From Pseudomonas turukhanskensis (GTDB taxonomy: Bacteria; Pseudomonadota; Gammaproteobacteria; Pseudomonadales; Pseudomonadaceae): a stretch of 64,000 nt of DNA. Under the pieces are notes generated by a model. The model searched no databases and was not told the origin of the DNA. It worked only from the letters and a program-made list of their open reading frames with translations. Location: positions 54,221 to 118,220 of the forward strand of contig NZ_BSFN01000010.1 in NCBI RefSeq assembly GCF_027922365.1. The letters run 5' to 3'. Below, piece by piece: positions 46,013-54,346 of this stretch; positions within the stretch are counted from its first letter, which is position 1; every line of letters begins with the position of its first letter. Made by a program: the position numbers and the translations under genes.

Positions 46013-46582
46013 ATGAGCGGTAAAAAAGCATTGATCGTGGTAGATATTCAGAACGACTACTTTCCTGGTGGTCTGTGGACGCTGAGCAAGGTTGAAGACG
46101 CTGCGGCCAAGGCCGCCCAGGTAATTGCAGCCTTTCGCGAAAGCGGTGATCTGGTGGTGCATATCCGCCACGAGTTCACCAGTCAGGACGCGCCTTTCTT
46201 CCGCCCCCACAGCGAGGGCGCCAAGCTGCACCCGAGCGTGATCAACCAGCCGGAAGAACCGGTGGTGCTCAAGCACTACATCAACTCCTTCCGCGAAACC
46301 GAGCTCAAGCCCATCCTCGACCAGCACGGCATCGAGGAAGTGATTGTGGTCGGCAATATGAGCCATATGTGCGTCGACGGCATTACCCGCGCGGCGGTCG
46401 ATTTCGGCTACCGCACCACGGTGCTGCATGATGCCTGCGCCACCCTGGACCTGGAATTCGACGGGGTGAAAGTGCCAGCCGCCCATGTGCACGCGGCCTT
46501 TATGGCGGCCCTGAGCTTCGGCTATGCACCGGTGATTTCCACTGCCGAATACCTCGGCCAGCATGTGCGGGCGGCTGCATGA
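46013..46582 (+). CDS. Isochorismatase-family cysteine hydrolase
   Basis: A 189-residue hydrolase. The catalytic triad is complete: D11 (VVDIQNDYFPGG), K87 (VVLKHYINSF) and nucleophile C120 (GNMSHMCVDGITRAAVDFGY). Such enzymes hydrolyse amides or related bonds, for example nicotinamide or maleamate-type substrates. AGGAGA precedes the ATG by six bases. It is in operon with the alpha/beta hydrolase; together they could process a ring or ester compound. The stop overlaps a 22-codon open frame (ATGA). Confidence 0.9.
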   Translation: MSGKKALIVVDIQNDYFPGGLWTLSKVEDAAAKAAQVIAAFRESGDLVVHIRHEFTSQDAPFFRPHSEGAKLHPSVINQPEEPVVLKHYINSFRETELKPILDQHGIEEVIVVGNMSHMCVDGITRAAVDFGYRTTVLHDACATLDLEFDGVKVPAAHVHAAFMAALSFGYAPVISTAEYLGQHVRAAA

Positions 46583-46647
46583 AACGCTTGATTGGCTTGG
46601 CCATGACCGGTGCGCTCGCGGCACCGGCCATTGAACGATTGGCGTAA
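46579..46647 (+). CDS. 22-residue hydrophobic small ORF coupled to the isochorismatase gene
   Basis: Starts in an ATGA overlap with the isochorismatase stop and encodes MKRLIGLAMTGALAAPAIER followed by LA and TAA. The sequence looks like a signal peptide or a very small membrane peptide: two positive residues, then a hydrophobic Ala/Gly-rich helix. It could be the remnant of an exported-protein gene, since nothing follows before a repeat element at 46664. No ribosome site of its own beyond the coupling. Low confidence. Confidence 0.25.
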   Translation: MKRLIGLAMTGALAAPAIERLA

Positions 46648-46663
46648 ATCGCCCCGGTCTAAA

Positions 46664-46728
46664 CCTCGAGGCTGAAGCCTCTCCTACAAAAAAATCGCCC
46701 ACCCGTAGGAGAGGCTTCAGCCTCGATT
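46664..46728. repeat. REPIN-like inverted pair, probable bidirectional terminator
   Basis: CCTCGAGGCTGAAGCCTCTC faces GTAGGAGAGGCTTCAGCCTC across about 15 bp. It closes the hydrolase operon and lies before the ybdK stop. Same family as 25482-25546. Confidence 0.75.
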
Positions 46729-46837
46729 GAGGCAAACAATACCAAGGCGACTTTCTCCATTTTCCAGCACGCTCAGGTAGCGCCATCAAAAACTAGAACT
46801 CTGTCTTTCTATGTTGCTCGGTCCTGGTCGGCCTGAG

Positions 46838-47962
46838 TTAAACCGCCAGCGTTTGATTGCGCAGTTGATCCACCACACCGCTCAATGCCTCTAGCGGCAA
46901 AGCACCGCGCTGTATACCCGCGTTGTAGCGCTGCAGCTGCTGGGTAGCGCTGTTTCCCGTGCTGAGAATATGCCGGGCGCGGGCGTATACCCCTTCATCG
47001 CCACCGGCGCGTGCGTACTCGCCGATCTTCGCCCAAGTTTTGTCCAGCCAGCTTTCCAGACTGATGCTGTGCTGGGTGCCGGGTTCGATGTATTCGCTGT
47101 GAATGCCAAAGCGCTTGGCCCGCCAACGGTTTTCTTTTAGCAGCTGGCGTTGCTCAGGGGTTTCGCTCGGGCCGGGAGTGGGGTTTTGCACTGCCCAGGT
47201 GACCATCGCGCGAAACAGCCCGGCAATGCACAGCGCGTCTTCCAGGTGCGGGCAGGCGTCGGCAATACGCAACTCCAACGTTGGAAACTGCAACGCCGGG
47301 CGAATGTTCCACCACACATCGCTGCGGCTACGTACGCTACCGCTGGCAACCAGCGCATCCACGTATCGCTCGTAATCCGTCTGGCTGGCGAAGTGCTCCG
47401 GCATACCCATGCGGGGCCACTCGTCACAAGCCGCCTGGCGATAGCTGTGCAAGCCGCTGACCCGGCCGCCCCAGAACGGTGAAGACGCGCTCAACGCCAG
47501 CAACATCGGTAGCCACTGCAGCACCCGGTTCATCACCACAATACGGTCGCCCGGAACGCCCACATGAACGTGCAAGCCCGAAAGCACGCTGCGCCGGGCC
47601 ACCATCTGCATATCGTTGAACAGATCATGGTAGTGGGGCAGGTCGGTGCCGTGCTGCAAACGCCATTGCGCCAGTGGATGGGTACCGGCAGCGACGATGC
47701 CAAGACCATGCTCTTCCCCCAGCCACGACAAGGTGGTGCGCGCCTTGGCCAGGCAGTCGCGGGCTTCGTGCTGGCTGCTGAGAATCGGGGTCACCAGTTC
47801 AAGCTGAGACACGAACATCTCGGCCGCGATCATGTCCGGCAAGGCTTCGCGACACGCCGGCAAAAACGTCGGCGACGGTTCCCATGCAAGCTCACGGCTG
47901 GTGAGATCGGACAGGAAATACTCTTCTTCGATGCCGAAATTCAGCGGCTTGATGGCGGGCAT
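46838..47962 (-). CDS. ybdK: YbdK-type carboxylate-amine ligase (GCS2 family)
   Basis: A 374-residue ATP-dependent ligase from the ATG at 47962, preceded by AAGGAC; the frame is open further upstream but without support. It begins MPAIKPLNFGIEEEYFLSD, with the metal-binding Glu run of the GCS2 fold (residues about 11-14). GLHVHVGVPGD near residue 148, then DVWWNIRPALQFPTLELRIAD near 230, are conserved. E. coli YbdK shows weak glutamate-cysteine ligase activity; the natural substrates are unknown. It is divergent from the diiron enzyme/methyltransferase pair across 197 bp, which may share its regulation. Confidence 0.92.
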   Translation of the reverse strand: MPAIKPLNFGIEEEYFLSDLTSRELAWEPSPTFLPACREALPDMIAAEMFVSQLELVTPILSSQHEARDCLAKARTTLSWLGEEHGLGIVAAGTHPLAQWRLQHGTDLPHYHDLFNDMQMVARRSVLSGLHVHVGVPGDRIVVMNRVLQWLPMLLALSASSPFWGGRVSGLHSYRQAACDEWPRMGMPEHFASQTDYERYVDALVASGSVRSRSDVWWNIRPALQFPTLELRIADACPHLEDALCIAGLFRAMVTWAVQNPTPGPSETPEQRQLLKENRWRAKRFGIHSEYIEPGTQHSISLESWLDKTWAKIGEYARAGGDEGVYARARHILSTGNSATQQLQRYNAGIQRGALPLEALSGVVDQLRNQTLAV

Positions 47963-48158
47963 GTGCAGGTCCTTTCGCGCGTGCGGCGGTAAGCAGAAGA
48001 CGCCAAGGCCAGAGCGGCGGTTCCACCTTTTCACCGCGCCTTTGCCGCCTCCCCCTGTGCGGCATGGCTTACCGTTCAGCGTATTGGTGGAATCTTTGTG
48101 GGGGGCGCCGGCTCCCAGCTTCATGCCTCTGCTGTGAGGTAATTGCCTGGAGTGCGCA

Positions 48159-49592
48159 ATGTCCATCTTGAGTCTGGTCGATACGGAACATCTCGACTTC
48201 GCCACGCTTACCCCACACCGCGGTCCCGCCCAGGACCTATACGTCAAACTGCTCAGCCAGCCGCAGGAGCATCTGGACACCACGCGCGAATTTCTTGATG
48301 CCCATTTGCGCCAAGCCATCAGCCTGCCGTGCGATCTCCCGGACAGCCCGCAGCAATTGATGCAGTGGGTGCGAGCCAAAACCTGTCGCGCTACGTCGCA
48401 GTACAACGCCTATCTGCAAGGGCGCAAAGACGGTGAGCCCCGGCGCTACTTCTCCGGGCGCGCCCATGCGTTGTACTTTCTACGTGCTGTGGCGCCCACC
48501 AAACTGGTGGACGGCGCCTGGCTCTACAGCACGCTGCGCCATTGGCGCGAGAGCCGCTTGCGTACCCTGGTACAAACCTACCTTGAGGAGCTGGGCGACG
48601 GCGTGCCGCAGATGAACCATGTGCTGATGTATCAGCAGCTGTTGAGCAGCAACGGCTGCGAAGAACTGGCTTCCCTGGCTGATGAAAATTACGTGCAAGG
48701 TGCGCTGCAGCTCGCACTGGGTACACTGGGCGAGCATTACTTGCCGGAAGTGATCGGCTACAACCTGGGCTACGAGCAATTGCCACTGCATTTGCTCATC
48801 AGCGCCTACGAGTTGGATGAGTTGGGCGTCGATCCGTACTACTTCAAGCTGCATGTCACCATCGATAATGCGGTTGCCGGGCACGCCCGCAAAGCCGTGC
48901 AAACCGTATTGGATAACGTGCCGCAGGTTGGCGATGCCGCGGAGTTTTACCAGCGCGTGCGCGACGGCTATCAACTCAATGAGCTTGGCCTTGGCTCCAC
49001 CACGGCGATCCAGCGGTTTGACCTTGAGCACGAACTGCTGACGATGCTGGAAAATAAACGTTCGCTCGCCGGGCATGTGCACTCGGACTACTGCCGCATC
49101 GAAGGCCGCACCGTAAACGAGTGGTTGAGCGGGCCTGAGCCGATTCGCGGGTTTCTTGCTGCCTTGCAGAATCGTGGCTGGATCGTGCGGCACCAAGCGC
49201 CGGATAACAGCCGTTTCTGGCACCTGGTACAAGGCGAGGGCGCAGCCATGTTCGGCGTGTTCACCCCCTATGAACTGCAGGTGCTGCACGATTGGATTGC
49301 CGGCGATTGGCTAAGCGACCACAAACCGACCTATACCGCCGTTGGCGTACCCGCTCATAACGATGCCACGCGGCGTATGCGTGCCGCGCATCGGCGGGTC
49401 GACCCGGCAGGCCTGGGGGAGCTGGCGCCCAGTAGCGATATCGACTGCGAGCAATACGCCCTGGCGGAGGAATTGGCGGCACTCACCACAGAAGAACGGG
49501 AGCGCCGGCTGGTGGACCTCGCCAGCCCTGCCAGCCATTGCACCCCGGCAGGTTTGATGGCTACGCGCATCCTTTCCACCCTGGTTCGTTAG
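48159..49592 (+). CDS. Heme-oxygenase-like diiron enzyme (iron-containing redox family)
   Basis: A 477-residue protein. The core (about 130-250) shows the ligand pattern of heme-oxygenase-like diiron oxidases: LEELGDG...MNH (E144, H154), NLGYEQLPLHLL (E206, H211) and KLHVTIDNAVAGHA (H232, D236, H242). The C-terminal 200 residues form an additional domain without a recognised fold. Relatives oxidise small amino-acid-type or fatty-acid substrates using O2. It is 9 bp before the methyltransferase on the same strand, so the two are likely an operon. The substrate is not evident, and the ligand assignments are by analogy. Confidence 0.82.
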   Translation: MSILSLVDTEHLDFATLTPHRGPAQDLYVKLLSQPQEHLDTTREFLDAHLRQAISLPCDLPDSPQQLMQWVRAKTCRATSQYNAYLQGRKDGEPRRYFSGRAHALYFLRAVAPTKLVDGAWLYSTLRHWRESRLRTLVQTYLEELGDGVPQMNHVLMYQQLLSSNGCEELASLADENYVQGALQLALGTLGEHYLPEVIGYNLGYEQLPLHLLISAYELDELGVDPYYFKLHVTIDNAVAGHARKAVQTVLDNVPQVGDAAEFYQRVRDGYQLNELGLGSTTAIQRFDLEHELLTMLENKRSLAGHVHSDYCRIEGRTVNEWLSGPEPIRGFLAALQNRGWIVRHQAPDNSRFWHLVQGEGAAMFGVFTPYELQVLHDWIAGDWLSDHKPTYTAVGVPAHNDATRRMRAAHRRVDPAGLGELAPSSDIDCEQYALAEELAALTTEERERRLVDLASPASHCTPAGLMATRILSTLVR

Positions 49593-49601
49593 GAGCGAGG
49601 C

Positions 49602-50558
49602 ATGAGGCCAGACGTAAAGCCCCGAGGTTACGGGGAACGGGAAGCGCTACTCCAACTGGGGCAGGCGCTCGAGCAATTAGGTTACTCATTCACCACTGTC
49701 ACACCGCTGACCCATCAGCGCGTTAATGCGCGCCCCGGTAATGAATTGGCCGAGCATTTACGTGATGTATTTGGTTGGAGCAGGCCGTTCAAAGACGGGG
49801 TGCTGGACGACTCGATGCTGCGTTTTCTGGAACACGCCAACAGTCTGCTGACCCAAGGCGACACATGGCACAGTGCGGTGCGCTGGTCCACGTTGCACGG
49901 GCGGTTGTTTGTGCATTCGCGCTTTCCCACCCAGGAACAGGATGCGGTGTTTTTCGGCCCCGACAGTTACCGGTTCATACAGGCGCTGTTGGCCCATCTG
50001 CACGATGAGCCGCGTGAACACTTGCGCATCGCCGACATTGGCTGCGGCGCAGGCGTGGGCGCCATCGTGGCGGCCTTGGAGCGTCCGCACAGCGAGGTGT
50101 GGGCGCTGGATATAAACCCCAAAGCGCTGCTCTACACCGAGGTGAATGCCGAGCTCGCCGGGGCGGCCAATGTGCGCACACTGCACAGCGACGTGCTCAA
50201 ACAAGTGGACGGTGAGTTCGACCTGATTATCGCCAACCCGCCCTATATGGCCGACGCCGAGCAACGCGCGTACCGCGATGGCGGCGGCGAACATGGCGCC
50301 GGCCTGTCCATTGCCATTGTGGAGGCCGCGCTAGCCCGCCTGTCACCCGGCGGGAGTCTGTTGCTGTACACCGGGGTCGCGATGTTCGACGGCACTGATC
50401 CCTTTTTCACGGCGGTAAGCGACCGACTGCGGGCTGCCGGTTGTGAATGGCAATATTGGGAGATGGACTCGGACGTATTTGGGGAGGAGTTGCTCGAACC
50501 TGCGTATCAACAGGCAGAACGAATTGCGGCGGTAGTATTGCGCGTAACCAGACATTGA
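49602..50558 (+). CDS. Class I SAM methyltransferase with NPPY motif
   Basis: A 318-residue methyltransferase. Motif I is IADIGCGAGVGAI near residue 143; motif II-like VWALDINPKAL follows, and motif IV is LIIANPPYM near 210. NPPY is typical of enzymes that methylate amide or amino nitrogens, as in PrmC/HemK and adenine methylases. The N-terminal ~130 residues are not the PrmC helical domain, so release factors are not an obvious target. The close spacing after the diiron enzyme suggests action on a common small molecule. A long hairpin follows the stop. Confidence 0.87.
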   Translation: MRPDVKPRGYGEREALLQLGQALEQLGYSFTTVTPLTHQRVNARPGNELAEHLRDVFGWSRPFKDGVLDDSMLRFLEHANSLLTQGDTWHSAVRWSTLHGRLFVHSRFPTQEQDAVFFGPDSYRFIQALLAHLHDEPREHLRIADIGCGAGVGAIVAALERPHSEVWALDINPKALLYTEVNAELAGAANVRTLHSDVLKQVDGEFDLIIANPPYMADAEQRAYRDGGGEHGAGLSIAIVEAALARLSPGGSLLLYTGVAMFDGTDPFFTAVSDRLRAAGCEWQYWEMDSDVFGEELLEPAYQQAERIAAVVLRVTRH

Positions 50559-50564
50559 AACGAT

Positions 50565-50617
50565 GAGGCTCAAGTGACGCACATCACATAGCATCTGATG
50601 TGCGGCACTTGAGCCTC
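50565..50617. terminator. 22-bp stem hairpin between convergent genes
   Basis: GAGGCTCAAGTGACGCACATCA (50565-50586) pairs with 50596-50617 at 21 of 22 positions around the nine-base loop CATAGCATC. It separates the methyltransferase stop (50558) from the convergent hemerythrin stop (50636). There is no long T tract; it is probably a bidirectional terminator or mRNA stabiliser. Confidence 0.75.
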
Positions 50618-50635
50618 GATGCGTATTTCCTGTCG

Positions 50636-51112
50636 TCAGGCCGCTTTACGCTGTTGCAGCAGCTCACTTTTAAGCGAGGCTTTACGGGCTTCCATCTGTG
50701 CACCCAACTCTTTTAGCTGAGCGGCTGGCAGCAGCTTCTTCGCCTCTTTGAACATCGACTCTTCTTCTTCCTCGATATGGTGCTCCAGCAGCTCTTTAAG
50801 CACTTTGGCGCGCCCGGAAAACTCGACGCTATCCGGTGCGGTGGTTTTCAAGTGCGGGAGCACCAAGGCGTCGACGGCGCGATGTTCCTCAATGGCTTCG
50901 AAGTACATTTTCGCCTGTTCTTTTTCCCCAGCTTTTTTATAGGCTGGGTAGAAAATTTCTTCCTCGATATGGGTGTGTACGTACAGTTCCAGTTCGAGTT
51001 TGTTGATCAGCTCCACGCGCTTTTTAACTGCACGTTCGGTGGTAGCGCTGAGTTGTTCCAAAAGATCCAGCACGACTTTATGGTCGGCTTTAAGCAGGTC
51101 AATCGCGTTCAT
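50636..51112 (-). CDS. Hemerythrin HHE-domain protein
   Basis: A 158-residue four-helix protein. Likely iron ligands: H11 (KADHKVV), H46/H48 and E52 (VHTHIEEEIFYP), H77 (EEHRAVD), H111/H112 and E116 (HHIEEEEESMF). Such proteins bind O2 or NO or store iron at a diiron centre. The C-terminal helix is Lys/Glu-rich and coiled-coil-like. It stands alone in the region of stress-type small genes. Role in oxidative or nitrosative protection is inferred from the family. Confidence 0.92.
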   Translation of the reverse strand: MNAIDLLKADHKVVLDLLEQLSATTERAVKKRVELINKLELELYVHTHIEEEIFYPAYKKAGEKEQAKMYFEAIEEHRAVDALVLPHLKTTAPDSVEFSGRAKVLKELLEHHIEEEEESMFKEAKKLLPAAQLKELGAQMEARKASLKSELLQQRKAA

Positions 51113-51260
51113 TGTTCACCTCAAGACTAATCAGGTCGGAATCGGTCGCGATCTGTGCCGCGCCTTAAAAGTTGACTGGGCCAGTGCCTAACTAGTTCGA
51201 GGTGTTTAACCCAGCGGTAGGCTCGTATTCATTGGAGACGTGGTTGAGCGCAGTATTTCG

Positions 51261-51449
51261 TTACTCAGCGTCATCCTGTTCATGGATAGGCTCGTCTTCA
51301 TCAATCGGCGGGTGCCGGTTGGGTTCCTGTCGATCGGGGTTGGGCGCCCGGCCAGGCACAGGCTCCATGGGCCAGACCGAGCCTGGATCTTCATTGCCTG
51401 GGTCGTTGATCGCGTCATCAATGGGATCGTTGTCGATAGGTATGTTCAC
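51261..51449 (-). CDS. Small acidic, probably disordered protein
   Basis: A 62-residue protein from a GTG at 51449 with GAGG six bases upstream; an ATG at 51485 would add 12 residues of different composition and is less likely. The sequence is almost all Asp, Glu, Pro, Asn and Ile (IDNDPIDDAINDPGNEDPGS ... PPIDEDEPIHEQDDAE), with no cysteine or predicted hydrophobic core. It is probably intrinsically disordered and may bind cations or other proteins. Neighbouring stress genes suggest a stationary-phase role (inference). I do not recognise a named family. Confidence 0.55.
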   Translation of the reverse strand: MNIPIDNDPIDDAINDPGNEDPGSVWPMEPVPGRAPNPDRQEPNRHPPIDEDEPIHEQDDAE

Positions 51450-51537
51450 GGTAAACCTCGGGAGGTAAAAGAGAGGGCACTGCATACAGAGGACTGCATG
51501 CGCCGCCGAACATTGCGCTTTCCCGACGGACCGTTGG

Positions 51538-52104
51538 CTAACCGTGCTGGCTGCCGCGCACTTTCCAGTGTTTTACATCATCGGCGAATACCGGCTGTTT
51601 CATCTCGTGGGCTAGGCTGTAAGCCAGCGACTCGTGGGCAGCGATGACTTTTTCTTCGGCAGAAAGGCACTTGAAAATGTCCAGCTTGGTAGCCGCCGCG
51701 TGGGTTTCCAACTCGAAAATCTTCACGTAGCGCGCCAGGTCATTGTCGAGGCTGGAGAGATACTCACGCAGGCGTTGGTGATCCACCGAGCTCTGGCTGA
51801 AATACCAATTCATCGGATGAATCAGAAAGCGCGAGTGGGGCGCCGTAATACGGTGTTGCGCGGCCAGAAACATGATGATGCCCATAGACTCGATATTGCC
51901 GGCGTTAATCGCCAGCAGCGGCACGGGCAGAGACTTGAGGAAGGTGTATAGGGTAAAGCCGAAGTTGGTGCTGCCGCCGGTAGTGGACAAGTTCAGCAGC
52001 AGCGAACTGGCGCCTTGCTCGATGGCTTCGAGGCAACAATCGCGAAAGTGCTCGGTCGTGCCCTGGTCAATCTGGCAATGAAAGTGAACGATATGCTCGG
52101 TCAT
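51538..52104 (-). CDS. ClpP-like serine protease-fold protein
   Basis: A 188-residue protein of the ClpP/crotonase fold. The catalytic-type residues are S73 in NAGNIESMGIIMFLAA and H96 in SRFLIHPMNW; the ClpP aspartate is less certain. The family segment LLLNLSTTGGSTNFGFTLY (about 35-53) replaces the canonical ClpP GGSV loop. ClpX/ClpA contacts cannot be confirmed, and no chaperone gene is adjacent. It is likely a second, specialised ClpP paralogue or an SppA-like peptidase, different from housekeeping ClpP. It sits among stress-type genes. Confidence 0.85.
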   Translation of the reverse strand: MTEHIVHFHCQIDQGTTEHFRDCCLEAIEQGASSLLLNLSTTGGSTNFGFTLYTFLKSLPVPLLAINAGNIESMGIIMFLAAQHRITAPHSRFLIHPMNWYFSQSSVDHQRLREYLSSLDNDLARYVKIFELETHAAATKLDIFKCLSAEEKVIAAHESLAYSLAHEMKQPVFADDVKHWKVRGSQHG

Positions 52105-52264
52105 CGGCTCACCTCGCTAACAGCATCCTGGGCAATAACCCGGTCGCTGATCATGGGGGAATCGGCTTGTGTTTTTTATATACCCTTGAGCGTAAATGGA
52201 GGGATTGGGTTCGCAAAAAGTTGAGGGCCTGGCAAAGCAGGCCCTCGTCCCACACGCGGGTCAC

Positions 52265-52456
52265 TTAAGCGCGACCACCACCGCCGGTGCGTTGGCCGCC
52301 TTTTTTGCCGGCCTCGGGCGCCTTCTGCCGATCGTTGGCTACATTGCTGCCGCCGGTGTTGCTGGCGCCGCTTGCTTGGCCGCCTTTCTTGCCCGCTTCC
52401 GACGCCTTGTTGCGGTCGTTGGAAAAATTGCCTGGGTTCTTGTTTGCCGTAGTCAT
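52265..52456 (-). CDS. KGG-repeat stress-induced small protein
   Basis: A 63-residue hydrophilic protein from the ATG at 52456, preceded by GGGAG. It contains two copies of the KGG/con-10-like repeat: NFSNDRNKASEAGKKGGQAS and NVANDRQKAPEAGKKGGQRT, then a Gly/Arg tail. These peptides accumulate under general stress or in stationary phase and are thought to be disordered protectants. The longer frame to 52510 has no support. Confidence 0.9.
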   Translation of the reverse strand: MTTANKNPGNFSNDRNKASEAGKKGGQASGASNTGGSNVANDRQKAPEAGKKGGQRTGGGGRA

Positions 52457-52660
52457 TTCAGTTCTCCCAAGGGATGCTGAGGACGTGGGAGCATAATTGC
52501 CGCCACACACAGTAGGCCGGGGCAGCGCGGGCTTGGTTCAGTTTTATTGCGAATTAAGTTACTGAAAAATAAACGATATTACCTTGATACCAGTTTGCCC
52601 CGAGCGAGCACTGTCGTGGCTGTCAGGTTAAAAATCGGGTCCATTTCGCGACCTCGAAGG

Positions 52661-52703
52661 CAAAAAAAAAGACCGTGAGCCCAGCGGCCCACGGACCTTT
52701 TTT
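52661..52703. terminator. Bidirectional rho-independent terminator
   Basis: An A-run, the stem GACCGTGAGCC/GGCCCACGGACC (one internal mismatch), then a T-run of about seven bases. On the minus strand it follows the lpxR stop (52723) with a U-tract of nine. Confidence 0.85.
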
Positions 52704-52722
52704 AATGCAGATAAGCAGGTAC

Positions 52723-53697
52723 TTAAAGCCAGGTCGAGATCGACAGCGAGCCGAATTGGTCATGACCCTTTTGCTCATCGAACTCACGGGTACGCCACAC
52801 GTTGGCAAAACTTACCTGCCAGCGGTCCCAGGTCAACGCCAAACCGACCTGGGCATCGCCCACGAGCTTCTCGCGATCCACCGAGGGGCTGTCGTGCCAG
52901 GTGTTGCCGTCAAGCAACATGTTCTGCGCCATGTAGCGGCCTTCCAGGTTGGCATACACAAACCAGCCAAAGCCGCCGTCCGGTTTGAAGAACTGCACGC
53001 CACCGGCCCCTGGGGTTACTGACGACTGGCTGAGGCTGCGCGACAAGCCTTGGCCCAGACGGATGCCGGCGCCCGTGGAGAGGTAGGTGTACAGGTTGCC
53101 AACGGCACCGCCAACGCTCGGACCGTATTCGGTTTCCAGCCCGCCGAAGTTGTCCTGCATCCACCAGCGCTTTTCATAGCCCAGGTTCAGGAATGGCTCA
53201 TTGGTCAACTGATGGTCCCAGCCTTCAGCCTTCTTGCTGCCAGTAGCCTTGTGTACCAAGCGCTGGGATTTTTCCCCGCCGGCGCCTTGGCCAACCAGGC
53301 CCACATCGACGGTGGCTGTGTCGGTCACGCGGTAGCCTTGCTCCTGCGTTGCCTTGAACAACGACACACCACCAAACAGCATGCCGGCGTATGGGCGGTC
53401 GTCAGACTGCAGATCTTCGCGTTCGATATCTTCGGGTGTGTACAGCTGCTGGCCAAACCGATAGGCGCTGTAGGTCAGATCGCTGGCCGCCCAGCTAGGG
53501 ATAAGCCCCGCCAGGTTGCGGGTCCAATGGTCCTGCTCAGGCTCGAATGCCCAGTAGCCTTCCAAGCCGCTGGTGTAATGGCCATCGCGGCCGCCGGTAA
53601 ACACATCGTTATCAACCTTCAAGGTCAGTACTTCAGCGTGAGCACTGGCGGCGGCCAAGGCGGAAACCAACAGCACCTGTAAGGCGTTTACTTTCAT
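52723..53697 (-). CDS. LpxR-family lipid A deacylase (outer membrane)
   Basis: A 324-residue protein with a signal peptide (about 1-21, ending SAHA). The mature start VLTLKVDNDVFTGG and the segment QSDDRPYAGMLFGG are the LpxR/DUF2219 signatures. GEKSQRLVHKATG...GWDHQLTNEP carries the conserved histidine. The protein ends in an aromatic residue pattern typical of beta-barrels (SLSISTWL). LpxR removes the 3'-acyloxyacyl chain from lipid A in a calcium-dependent way. No lipid A genes are adjacent. Monocistronic with a clear terminator. Confidence 0.9.
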   Translation of the reverse strand: MKVNALQVLLVSALAAASAHAEVLTLKVDNDVFTGGRDGHYTSGLEGYWAFEPEQDHWTRNLAGLIPSWAASDLTYSAYRFGQQLYTPEDIEREDLQSDDRPYAGMLFGGVSLFKATQEQGYRVTDTATVDVGLVGQGAGGEKSQRLVHKATGSKKAEGWDHQLTNEPFLNLGYEKRWWMQDNFGGLETEYGPSVGGAVGNLYTYLSTGAGIRLGQGLSRSLSQSSVTPGAGGVQFFKPDGGFGWFVYANLEGRYMAQNMLLDGNTWHDSPSVDREKLVGDAQVGLALTWDRWQVSFANVWRTREFDEQKGHDQFGSLSISTWL

Positions 53698-53887
53698 GCG
53701 GAGCTCCGTGCGCGTGTGGAATTCTTATAATCGGGCCTCTCCCGAGGGAAAAGACCCACGCGGTAGAAAGCGCACAGGCACGAGCGTTCAAGAAATATTT
53801 ACCGGCGCCCCAAACCAGCCTTGTGTTGCGGTTGGGGCGAGCAGAGCAAGCGCGTTACGGTGGCTGAGCGGCCGTGGGGCGAGCGGG

Positions 53888-54346
53888 TCAGCGGGCTCCG
53901 GTGTCAGGAAATAGAAACCTGGCTGTATCGCGCATGAAAATGTCGACGGCCTTGGGGCCCAGGCCTGCAAACGCCAGCAGACGTTGGGCAAACGCTGGGG
54001 CGTCAGTGCTTTGCTGGCGGATGTTCATTACCTTGCCGTCGTATTCGTCGACCAGCTTTCTTCCGAGCTTGATCAGCCGTTCCGCGGTCGAGTTGTCGTA
54101 GCGCACGTAATGGGCAGCGCCCAGCAGCCCCACCAATTTTGCTTTGCTGCACGCGGCAAGTTTGCGCGCGCTGTCGTACTGGTGCTCTTCAACGATGACC
54201 TTGTAGGCCTGCCAGGCAATGGTTTGTTGAATCGGTTTGGCAAACAGCAGGCACGCCACCAGCCATTTGAAGAGCGCTTTGTCGTTACATTCGGCCAAGC
54301 CCTCAGCCAAACCCAACTGTCGCGCCACAATATGGGCTCTGGTCAT
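53888..54346 (-). CDS. Helix-hairpin-helix (endonuclease III-like) small protein
   Basis: A 152-residue protein from the ATG at 54346, with AAGGAAG upstream. The last third contains LLAFAGLGPKAVDIFMRDTA, matching the HhH motif of HhH-GPD DNA glycosylases, and the middle is helical. It lacks the catalytic lysine/aspartate arrangement that I can identify and has no Fe-S cysteine loop, so glycosylase activity is unclear. Similar short proteins exist as hypothetical DNA-repair-like proteins. Monocistronic. Confidence 0.7.
   Translation of the reverse strand: MTRAHIVARQLGLAEGLAECNDKALFKWLVACLLFAKPIQQTIAWQAYKVIVEEHQYDSARKLAACSKAKLVGLLGAAHYVRYDNSTAERLIKLGRKLVDEYDGKVMNIRQQSTDAPAFAQRLLAFAGLGPKAVDIFMRDTARFLFPDTGAR

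Noticed and set aside
50565..50617. Small RNA gene in the 22-bp stem
   Set aside because: Position between two convergent stops and lack of a promoter favour a terminator or repeat over an independent RNA.
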